Source: Dendrophyllia cribrosa (taxonomy: Eukaryota; Cnidaria; Anthozoa; Scleractinia; Dendrophylliidae). Taken from it: a stretch of DNA of 64,000 bases. The notes beneath the pieces are model-generated. The model was not told the DNA's origin. It searched no databases and saw only the letters and a program-made list of their open reading frames with translations. Shown here piece after piece: positions 42,834 through 54,800 of this stretch (position 1 is its first letter; every line of letters starts with the position of its first letter). Both the position numbers and the translations under genes were made by a program. The stretch is taken from assembly GCA_024195265.1 (NCBI GenBank), contig JAJLRJ010000007.1:31940448-32004447 (forward strand), given 5' to 3'.

Positions 42834-45800
42834 CTGTGAAAAAAAAGAAAAGAAATAAAATAAGCGCGAAGAGTGCCTTTCAGGGCAGCTGGTACCTTCC
42901 CTCCTCTCTTTGCGCGCCCCCCAAATCCTCCCTTCCCCTCTTCCCACCTGGCTATGTCACAACAGTTAGACTCGCGTCGCCACTAGCAACCAATCAAAGA
43001 TAATGCGGACTGAGCCATATTTCAGCAATTGCCAATATTTTAATGTTTTGCACAGATGACTCGTCCCAGGCTTATTCTATTATTATTCTATTCTTATTAT
43101 TCTAGCGTGGTGCCCGCGGAGTTGTGGGTCGCGAATTGTATTCTTCCCACGACGCGTCGCGCACTCTGTTTCCCGCGCTAGACCTGCGCCTGGGGAGTGT
43201 ACAAGTCAAGCGATTGTCTGCATGTGGGTCTGAAGTCTATTCATCTATTCATCTTGAAGTGAATAGTTTCAGGCAGGAGTTTTCATAGCCAGTGTTTCAT
43301 TTATATAATGATGGTAAATGTTTCTACTTTTCTGTTTGTAGCATGTTGTGTTAGTACTCCTTACAGGGACTTGCTAAAAGCAACCAACTCTTCCCGTACA
43401 ACAGGCATACAAGATTGCTGGCTCAATTTTTAGATTAATTATTAAAGGGTCCTTGTTCCGCCAGCGTGTGTGATCTAATACGACTGAGGAACTCGTCATA
43501 CCACTCAGTTAAAAGGACAAAACATTCTCAATTTACTTAAGATGTCTGTGCTCAATTTTTTTTTGCTAAAAAAAACAACAAAACCTGAAGTCGGGCTTCC
43601 GCAGTTGTATGATATTCTTTTTTCAAAATTACCCCTCCCCCCCCCCCCCCCCCCCCCGCCTCCCCTAAAAAATCTAATGGTTCACCCCTAAACCGTCTAT
43701 GTATGCGTGTGTGTGTGTTTGTTATTGTACTGTCACATTGTCAATTTCCAAGGTTTCTTTACTTCTTTTTAAACCGACAAGATGTTCCAAAGATGTTTTG
43801 CCAGCTGTTAAGGTTGAAGATTAAAGCAGAAGTCTAAACTAACCTGATTATCTCTGCTGAATAATCCAGTAAAAGATGACGAAATAGGTTGGTAAAAAGT
43901 CGAACAGACGGCTTGTCAAGCTCCACAAAGTTTACAACCTACAAATAACAATCAGCCTTTTGGTGGGTTTAAAACATTATATATATCTTATTGACCAAGC
44001 GCGAGGGCCGTACTGGGAGAATATCGGCCCGAGGTCTTGACAGTATGGACCGAGCGCAGCGAGGTCCGTACAGAAAAGACCGAGGGCCGATATTCTCCCA
44101 GTACGGTCCCGAGCAAGCTTGGTTAATAAGAGATTTATTACACGACTCCTGCCGGCGGGAGGATCGCGCGGGATCATTCAGGACAATGCCCGGTCCAATA
44201 CTTAGAGAATATTGGACCGGCAATCGAGCATTCTGATTGGTTGATTTTAGTTATTGGCCCTCTGACTGTCTTAGTCGTGTAATAATGTAAAGTAATACTT
44301 TTAAAATGATTGTTAAAACAATTCATAATCAATGACATGCAACTTTTTACGTTCATATGTATCCGTATATAACATGAAGAACTCACACGCCCAACATACA
44401 ATCGGCCAAAACACTTTTGCTAAAAAAGGATGTTTTTACAATATCAAAAACAGCGATTTCTGAAAACATGAAAATAATTTCCTGTAAACCGTTCTCAGCA
44501 AGCAGTTTATAAGGGAATATATGTGGACGTTTGACGTCCGTTCCCGTTCCTTGTGTACGGAGGTGAGAGTGTCATCAATGAGGTTTATATTTTTTATATT
44601 TTGTATTACAATTTCTGCTACAACAACAGGAAGGAACAAGTCTTTGCAAATCCAATTTTAAAAAACATTGTTGGCTAACGGTATGAAAAGCATTTGTATG
44701 ATCAAAATAGTGATCTACTGTCAGTACCTTAAGAATGGCTAAAGATAACGCTCTTGTGGCAATGAGGTGAGACATGAGACGTGACAGGTTATTAACACTG
44801 TGAGGAGCTAAATCGCTAACAACTTTAAACTTGTCCCAGAAGGAATACTGAAAAGTGACCTGAAAGAATCACAAGTGGTACGTTAAATTACTAATTATTT
44901 CGCTAATCAAAACTATAACAAAATTCTCGAATCTGATTGGTTATCAGCAGGCCCGATTAGAGCATTAATAGGACAGTTTACGCGTCATGCTTGTAATTGG
45001 ACGATGTTATTGGACAGTACGCGTCATTTGCGCGCGCTATCCTTTTTCCATGCATGCATCTCGGTAAAAAACACACTCAATTGTTATGTTCTTAATCACC
45101 AAAACGTGTAACCATTTAACGTTTTATCCTCAAATTTTGTTATAGGACCTTATAGTTATGATTAATTGGTAACAGGACTTCGTGTCATCCAATTCTTTCT
45201 GTAATCACTCGTATGATTATAGACCGAATTGGACTTCACTCAGTCCTATTACCATTACTTAGCAACATAGCAGGAAACTTCGAAACTTTTTTTACTGCAA
45301 ATGTGAAGGTGTGCAGTACTATAAATTGAAAGAGGCTATGAAAACAGATTCTAGACTCACTTTGAAAAGCAAAACGACATTTGTATCAAAGAAATCCTAA
45401 AAATAATGATCTAGTTTTGTTAACAATTACTATATAAAAACGCTGAAACTATTTATGTCTGTTATTTAGCAACGGATGCAAAGGATGGAAATGGAATGCA
45501 ACTTGAAAGATTTAAGCTAACACGTTTCAACTGTTCTTCCCTGTGTTTTTGAAAATTCCATTACAAATGGCCCTGGTTCGTTCTCCCATTGAAAATTCAC
45601 TTTATATCCTCTTTTTTCGATTCAAAGAAAATTTCTTCATGAGTAGTGTTATCAGTAATTTCTGTGACATCCTCACGACATAGCCCGGCACTTTAATTAA
45701 ATGTAAAACTTATGTGGACAAATATTCTCAGAAGTTTATACTACGTTTCACGGCATGAACATGACAATAGGTCATTTCCGAGTTACGTTACGCCTCGTTG

Positions 45801-45847
45801 TCAAAGCGAGGCTAGGTGCACAACCTTTCATATGAAAATGAGTTTTC

Positions 45848-45885
<38 letters not shown>

Positions 45886-48800
45886 TTTCGCACCTAGCCT
45901 CGTTTTGATAGAGAGGCTAAAGGCAACTCGGAAATGGCCTATCAGGAAGGGTACCTGACCTGATAACTGCGGCTGTATTCGCAGAACTTTTGGCCAAGAT
46001 AAGCATAGTAAGGATTGTATGTCTTCTCCTACAAACAATAACCATATGATGTAAAACAATTAAAATCCCATCACATTGAATAACAAAGGAGGTTGTGAAT
46101 TTGTGTGTACCTGCACGCAGCAGTCAATAAGAACATGGATTACTTCCCGGGTTTGAACATCTTTTAGATTCAATCTCAGTAGCTTCTCAAATGCATCAAT
46201 ATAATCCTACAAATAGCAACAAAGAGAAAAGTCAAGCTGTACAGCAAGCAAATATTAAGTTTTAAATGATTATATAAAGTCATGATGATAACCTTTAAAA
46301 AGGCTGTAAGCGGTTATTTACAAATTACAGAGGCCTTTCTAAACTTCCTCACCAACAAACACAAGAGGAGTGGTTCAAGTTTGTTTACCTCGCTTGTCAT
46401 CATAACAAGAAACACATTCTTTCTGACATCAGTGTTCATGCGTTGTTTGCGGGCCAGTTCTAACAGCTTGGAGTTTTCCATTTGAGCAGAAGATGTCGCT
46501 ACAAACTCACTTCCACATCTTCTTGACAAGGAGAAGCCTGCAATCCACCAGCGGCCTACAAGAACAAATTTACACCACATGGATCCTAGTAAAAATGGTT
46601 ACTTTATCAGCCTCCCTGATCATCTTTAATCTTTAATCTTTAATTGAGAATAATTGCTAATAGCGAGGCTAATCCGGCAATGGAGCGGCCAGCGGTCGCT
46701 CAGTAAATTAATACAAATAAATTAAAATATCACGGCATTTCTCTGATCCTTGCCCAGATGCCATAATTTAGTCTCGTCTAGAACGTCAAAGACTTCTAGA
46801 ACTCCTGTGGCTGCACTACATAAGATCCGTGTTGGCCTGTTTCATATTGTTATTGCTTTAGATTGCTATGTATTATTTTACAGGTTGTTAAGTGGCGCTG
46901 TAATCAATGTGGTAATTTACCTTGTGACTTTACTGCTTACAAGTGGTTTACACGATTTGCTCGCGATTTGCAGGGACAATTAACACAGATAACTAATCAA
47001 AACTCACCTTTTGTTTCTGGTTTCAGTAAGTCTTCTAAAGAGATTTTAAGCTGGTTACTGGCTGCCTGGCCTGAAACACATTACGTCAAATTTAAGACGA
47101 GATAAAAAAAAAATCAGCATTTTGTCGTGTTTATTAAACTAAAAGATGTCACTAGCAAACACAAAGTAGCGGTACAGTATGTTGACCAGTTTTCGGTCAG
47201 TACCACTTTTCGGTCAGTAAAAACTAAACTCGGATTTTCAGATCGCGATCGCTGTTTTACGACGAACGAAGTGTGCCGAAGTGTAGCCAGACATTCCAGT
47301 TTCCGAACAGTTCTTTTGTCGGAAAGCTGTTATTTATTGTGGAGGCGAGGAAGGCGGTTTCGAACAGGTAGGTGTGATAAAATTTGCTAAATTTCGCGTG
47401 TTTCACTGCGCAGTAAACCAACCACTCGTTGTAATTCAGCTCCTAGGGCACCGTATTTTAAAAATTATGCCAGGATATTCGAGGAAATAGCAGATTAGAT
47501 ATCAAATTTCTCAAATATGTATAACAATGGTTTTGGATTTTCTTTGTTGATAAACCACAGCGACTAAAAAATATTGTAAGTTTTTCACCCTGTTGTCTAG
47601 TTTCCGGTCACCCATTATGACAATTCTTTAACATTGAAAACCTGCAATATTTGTCGTTGAGTTCGGGGAATTATCAGTTTGAAAAACAAATAAATGGTGT
47701 TAAAATGCTAATATTACTGATAATTATACTTCAATACTCTGAACACGTTGCGACAAAACAAAGCCTAGAACTGATTTCGTGAAATTTTATTACACGCCGA
47801 GCTGTTTACAATATCTTCGACTTGTTTCTTATTCAAATTGAACGGCCTAGACCTTATGTATACCTTTATCTAATATAGTAAGCTGTTATTAAAAGTCTTT
47901 GATATAAATACTGATTTTGTAAGACGTGTAAATACGGATCAAAATTATAAAAACAAAACCGTGCGATGCGGCTCTATGTTTTCACGTTAACTTTATGCGG
48001 AATTTATTGATGGGATGAAATTAGCATTTTTGGAGTAATAACCATTAAATTTTGGTTTGAGTTGCTCTTAATTATTTGGCCAAATCTAAGCCTCAGTATT
48101 CGTATAAAATTTACAAAATATAAAAAATAGTAAATCTACCAATTTCTTCATAAGTGAATAAAATCCCTCTTTTGTCAGCTCCAAGTAATAGTATGGCGAG
48201 TGAACGATATCTTCTTGCCATGAGGGATGTGAACGAGGGAGGGCTCAGTGCAAGAGCTGCTGCCATCAAACATGGACTGAAAAGAAGTGCTTTACTCGAT
48301 CGATTGAATGGAATAGTGGAATATGACCAACGAGCGGGCCCCCGTCCAATCTTGTCGAAGTCGGAAGAATCCCAATTCGCCCAATGGTTAATTGAAATGT
48401 CAAACCGAGGCTTTGGATTAAATAAGGATGCCTTTAAGGAGTCAGTGAAGAAGTTCTTAGATAAAGATGGCCGAAGCACGCCCTTTCCCAACAATAAGCC
48501 AGGGGAGAAATGGTATAGAAGCTTTTGCAAGCGCAATCCTGAAGTCAAGAACCGAAAGGCAAGGCCGCTAGAGAAGAAGAGGGCTGCTATAACGAAACAG
48601 GAAGTAGACAACTGGTTTACAGAGTACGAGTCATTTGTTGAAGAAAAGGGGTTGAGCAATTCTCCATCACAAATTTGGAATTGTGATGAAACTGGATTTG
48701 AGCTACAAGGTCGTGCAGGAAATGTAATCGGGCCTTCTAAAGTGAAAATGGCACCTTATCGAGTCCTATCAGGTAGCAAAGAGCATATCACCGTGCTCCC

Positions 48801-51800
48801 CTGCTTCAACGCGTGCGGGCAATGGCTTCCCCCCTATTTCTTGTTTCCCGGAAAAAGAGTGCCCGTTACGTATAACCCACTTGAAGGCGGAGTACAAGGG
48901 AGCGTGTTCTCTGTGACGGAATCAGGGTGGATGGATACTCAGAGTTTTTATAAGTGGCTCGCTAACCACTTTATCCCCAACCTAACGCCAGCAAGACCTG
49001 TGCTATTGTTGGTCGATTCTCACGACTCTCACATAGACTATGACACTTTTCTGGCAGAAGACAACGGAATCCTCCTCTACGCTCTACTGAAGAACGCAAC
49101 CCACCTGGTACAGCCAGCTGATGTTGGTCTTTTTGGCCCCATGAAACAAAGTTGGTACAAATCTGTTAGAGAGTACACCCAGAAAAATCCAAACAGCGAG
49201 GTCAACAAAAAGAATTTCTGTTCAGTACTTAAGCCAACATGGGAGCAAGTTATGAGCCCAGCTACTCTTGTGAATGCATTCCGTAAGTCTGGGATATATC
49301 CGATTGATAGATCTCAAGTCGCACACAGTTTAATTGCATCATCACCAAGTTCAGAGCCAGGAGACAAGCCAACCACCGAGCAGGGCCAGATCGTTTCCCC
49401 AGCAAAGGAAGCTTTAAATGCATTTGAGGCTGTTCTGGATTCTCCCGTAAGAACGAAATATCATCGAAGGATCGAAAATGGCTACAGCTTAGAGGGCAGT
49501 CCAACGTACAAGACATGGAAAGCCTTGTATAAGTCAAGCAACGAACTACAAGACCTGGATACCAAACAGTCACAGAGCACCACGCCCTTATCGGCTTCCA
49601 GCGCAGCGCGTCACACAACACCGCCATCAGTGCCAACACCAGAAGTAACACTTCAAGAGCAAGCATCGTCGTCTGTTCTCCGAGAAATTCTGGTACACCC
49701 CACAATCAAGCCAAAAGAGCCATCGAAATCGAAGAACTACAAGAGAAATATACCAAACTTTTTGAATGGGCCTGAATCGATGCAGCTTTTACTAAATGAG
49801 AAATTGAAGAAGGCAAGGGAGTTGAAAGATAAACAAGACAGGATGAAGAAGGCTGAACAGTTGAAATCAGAGCGCGAGAAAAAGAAGTTGGAAGAGAAAG
49901 CAAAGAAGGAGCAAAAGCAACGAGAAAGGGAAGAGAAAAGACAGATATTGCTGGAAGAAAAGCAAGCGAAGAAGAGGAAAAGGGATCATGCTAGAACTGG
50001 TCGGAAACAAGACACCCCGAAGAAGTTGCGGCCGTCTTGCGAGCGTAACAAGGGAAATCAAATTTGTCAAGTGATGGACACAAACATTGAATTTGTTATG
50101 AATCATCACTCATATCATTTCAAAACAGTGCTTCCATGATACTGTAAAATCGTGAAAACAGCTGTATCACCCACTCCCCGGTTATAAGCCTCGCTTATCC
50201 TTAAAGACTTAGACTTTACGTTTTGCTTCGATTGCGTTTGTTTCAGTGAAAATGTGTTTTGTTCAAGTAAATTAAAGCTAATACAATAACTATATTGATT
50301 TTTTAGGCAGGATTTCAGGTCAGAAGCTTGATAATGCATGCACGAAATAAGTAAACCTTTACAGAAATCCCAAATAAATTTAAATTGATTATCTATAATG
50401 TATTGTTTGTGTTTATTAGGATGCATTTCATAATCGTCAACAACGCAGTAATAAAAGGGTACCAGGAGTTTCAAATTAGGCCACCACAAGAAATGATGCT
50501 GCCTGTTACTAAAGAATATGGGAATAAACACGACAAGAACGCTTGTTTAGTGTGGGTTCCAGAGATTGACCACATCCCCAGAGATATGTGGAACAAAGTA
50601 ACGGACGAGAAACGAGGAGAAAGAGTTCGAACGATAGCAGGGCTTCCAATCGGCCGAGTACCTCAAGGACTCTCATCTTGCTTTTGGGGACTTTTAGGCG
50701 CCCCAGACGTAAGCGAGATAACATGGTATGTAATGAGCCATTCAGGGCCGTGAGTGCTAATTACAATCGCAGCACTAATATTTTTAATGCATTTTATCTT
50801 AGTGAGCAGACGGGCGTACCATGTAAAAGTTTCCCGCCATGGCCAAACCAGCATTCTCCAGGTGGTGGAGCCGTCATTCCTTGTCGGTACAAAATTTGTG
50901 TGACAGGAAACCTAGAACCAGCGCTAGGAAGAGTAAACGAGGCAGTCACTGCCATGCCAGAGAAAACTGTTTTAAATGTAATCGTTAATTCATGAAATAA
51001 AACAGTGTTATGAACATATGATGCAAACACTTTATTATGCAAAGCGCCTGAAGGCGTGATAAATGAATAAAAGCATGTTAGCGAAAACATTGGCGCATTA
51101 CTTCCAAATAAGGAGCTTTCAGTGAATCAGGTTTTACGTAAAGAGCACTTATTTGGATGGTTAAGCTTAAAATACAACAAAGAACCTGGATTGCGCATGA
51201 ATTCCTATTCATTTTTTTACTTTCATCTAGTGACCGAAAACTGGACAAGCTGACCGAAAACTGGGCACCCTACCGTGGTCTACTAGATCGATATTTTTTC
51301 AAAGCGTATTCAACAGATTTGTAAGATATTTTTACTGCGTATAGTCAAGTCAACTAGCTGTCTCTACTGAAGAACACAAGACTCAAATGCTTAAGGGAAA
51401 AAAGTTTTGAATGTTATAATCTTAAGTGACCGAAAACTGGGCAACATACTGTATAGGACAGGTCTAACATCCATCACTTGAAAATCAACTGTGCATCTTA
51501 TTGCATACTTTGTGCGCTAATTCATAACAAAACAAAAGAATGGTCAATCAGTGACTTTTGGTCTCACAGAAGAACACTTAATGAATAAGACATGAAGTGG
51601 TGCTAATGTTTTGGATTTGGATGTTTAAGAACATCATCATTTCTAGACTAAAACTTGCTTTAAACATTCATTTAAATGTGTTATTCCAACAATAGAACAA
51701 TTAAATGTTACAGTACTGTAATTCTAACCTATCACATCCTCCAGAAGAAGGTACTAAAGGGAAAGAAATCCACAAAAGGTCGAAAGTTTTCTGCTGAATA

Positions 51801-54800
51801 ATTTCAGCCAATATATATGTCTGAATTTTGGAAAAGGTACCTGTCATTTTTGCTATGTCACTTGCTAAAATACTGTATTAGGAGGGCAAATTGTTCTCAA
51901 ATTGTACTCGGATTGTGAACTGTGAATGAAAACTGAAGATAACTTATCGACCAGGGTCACATCCTGTAAAAAGAACAGTGCTGTTGCAACTACATGAATA
52001 ACCAATTTGTACTCTGCAATCCGCACAAAAATGCTGGCACAGCCAGCATTTATGCTACGTAAATGTCATATTTGAATAAATATATGCAATTTGCGAACAC
52101 TTGTGTTGGTGTCAGGGGTATGTACATTGATCTCCAGAGAAGTTTGGTTGTTAAATACAAAATTAACTACTGACTGTATTTTTTTACTATAGGTCACACA
52201 TCACAAAAGTCACCTGCTGGGGTTTTACACAATTGAAGCAGTGACCTGGAAAAGTACATAAACCTGTTGAATATGATTTAGACTTGAGTTGGTAATGTTT
52301 TAATGTTTGGATTGACCCCCGGGAGGGGGGTACTCTGCAAATTTTTGGGTGGGGGTGTGCCGCTGGGACTCTGAGACCCTTAACCTACACTAGACCATTT
52401 TAGGGGCCGATTACATGGCGAATTTCAACTCGGGCTGAGATTTCAGCCCGGTTGACCGGGCTGAGATTTCAGCCCGGCTTCCGAAATAATATATGATTTA
52501 GACTTGAGTTGATAATGTTTTACAGTCAAAATACTCAGCGCGTTCCGCCTGTGAACTTTTGACCGATGTCAGTTAATAAACCAATCAGCGTTTGTTATTT
52601 CGATTGCGCCTACCGTTTGAAGATTCCAATTATCAATTTAAAACCTGAATAATATTTTGATTTCAATAATGCAATCCGTTCCCGATTAATGAAAGTCATT
52701 CCCAAATAATAAGCGGGACGCGCTGTGTATTTTGACTGTAATGTTTGGATTGACCATAGGTTGACCATAGGTTGACTATAGGTTGCAAAAGTCAACCCGT
52801 TGGAGTTTATAATACAATTTCAAGCAGTGACCTGAAAAAGTACATAACACGGCCTGTTGAATATGATTTAGACTTGAGTTGGTAACGTTTTAATGTTCGG
52901 ATTGACCTATTTATTGTGTACCTTGTGTTGGAAATGTTGCTGGGAGAGTGAACTTGGAGTGACGTGATCCTTCAATGTTTACTTTGTAACTGGTACCTTA
53001 CCCTAATACCAGACAGATCTGTCTGAAGTTGTGTCACTGACTACTGTGAAACAAACTTATAAGCTGAATTTGCTTTGACGATCTCTTCACTTGCCATTGT
53101 CGCTCTCAGTAGCTTTGTCAAGACATGGCAGTGCTTCATAAAACCTCTCAGCGTTTTCATTTAAGTATTTTCGTGCTAATTTCACGCAATGTCTTTTTAC
53201 ATCCTGTCGAACTGGCCTTTTCTCGTGCCGTAATGTAGAGAGCAATTCTGGGCGCAGTTTCGTTGCTTGCTTTTTCTTAAGATGCGAAACGGTCTTGGGA
53301 AGTTCTTTGGGATCTATGCAAAATCGGATGAAGACTTCTTCGGGGTGGTGTACAAGTTCGAGATTGCCTTCAGTGTTCATCTTTTCACCATATCCAAAAT
53401 TCAACCAGGCAATGTTTTTTACTTCAAACTTCTCATGTTGCAAATCTTCATTTCTAGCAACATATTGTAATTTCAAAAATGATTTATAGTCTTTAATCAT
53501 GTCTAGAGTGACCCAATGAACTTTGACGTTTGACAGCCCACTATTGTTCAATACAGTCGCCCATTGTTCTGGTATTTGGATAATTTCCTGGGTGTCGAAA
53601 ATTTTTTGAATGTTTCCAAACCGTCGGTCACAAATAGAATACGAATGGCCTGCAAGTAAAAACTTCAGATCGACTCTTACAAAGTCACCTCGTCTCACCA
53701 AGTAATCCAAATAAAAAAATAAATAATTTTCCTTGAATTGTGCCGGAGAATTGTCACACCACACAATAAGTTGATCATGCCTCCCAAGGTCATTCTGAAG
53801 CTTTCCAACTGTGTAGTCCAAAATCGATATTACTTCATTTGGGCCGGTACCTGCTATACTTTCGTCGTACATGAAACAGTGAATCACTTGTTGGTTGGCA
53901 CAGTAGATTCCCAGAAGGTTTGTTCGGAGCTTTTTTGAATAATACCAGTCTTGTGATGAAACCTTTGGCGTCGGTAAGCTTTTGTGAAAGTCCAAATGTA
54001 GAGTAATAGTTTTGGCAAACATTTTGTTTTTTTACTCTAAACTAGAACGCGCCCAAACCCAAATCGGCGATTCGGGCATGTAAGTAACGAACCCCTTTCA
54101 TACGTGTTATGACCGTTAGTTGTAGTTCGCGTCAATTCTCAAAAAGAAAACGCGCGCGCAAGAGTAAATGTTGAGCGTGCATGGACGTAACTCAACGTAA
54201 ACGCAAATACAGTCGAACCTCTCCTTACGGACACCTCTCTAATACGGACACCTCTTTATTACGGACAGTTTCCTTTGTCCCAACAAAATTCTCGCATATT
54301 TTCTTAAACAAAAAAACCCTCTATAGTACGGACCCTCTCTTATACGGACAACGGACACTAAATCTCGGCCCCAGAGAGCAAATTCATATAAACTTAACCT
54401 CTTTATTACGGACACTCCGGTGATCAGGTGATGATAGTTTGAGTAAGTAATTTGTGGTTACAAACATATATTGAAAGACGTTTTCAGAATTGTACTTTAT
54501 ATTACTTTTTCACATGCAGCATTGCGTTGTAGTTCGTTTCGTTTTTAAAACAGTGATTCGTATACCTTATGTAGCTGAGAATTTTACAGTGTAGTACACT
54601 ACTGATAGACAGTGTCTCAATGCTGTGTATTAATCGATTTAGATGCAGTTAAAAACATAGACTCCAAGTTAACATGGAAACAACACATTGACTATATTCA
54701 ACACAAAATCTCAAAAACAACTGGAATTCATTGTAAAGCTCGGCACTATGTGTCACTTAAAGTATTAAGAACGCTTTATTATGCACTAGTTTATCCATAT

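Larger units (their letters stand above)
47175..51451 (+). mobile_element. Pogo-type DNA transposon with transposase and HIRAN-like gene
   Basis: Complete element, 4,277 bp. TIRs of 25 bp (24 identical) start CAGTATGTTG; TA duplication at 47173..47174 and 51452..51453. Subterminal iterons with consensus TGACCGAAAACTGG occur inverted at 47186..47199, 47203..47216 and 47597..47610 (diverged), and forward at 51231..51244, 51251..51264 and 51427..51440. They are probable transposase binding sites (inference). Two plus-strand genes lie inside. High TIR identity and an open transposase suggest recent movement. Confidence 0.92.

Noticed and set aside
43969..44236. Three overlapping frames around 44100
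   Set aside because: Both strands read similar peptides because the DNA is a palindromic MITE.
48154..48192. Transposase start at 48154
   Set aside because: The codon there is GTG; ATG 48193 has a good context and leads directly into the HTH.
49262..49705. 147-codon minus frame within the transposase
   Set aside because: Shadow of the intact plus-strand transposase.
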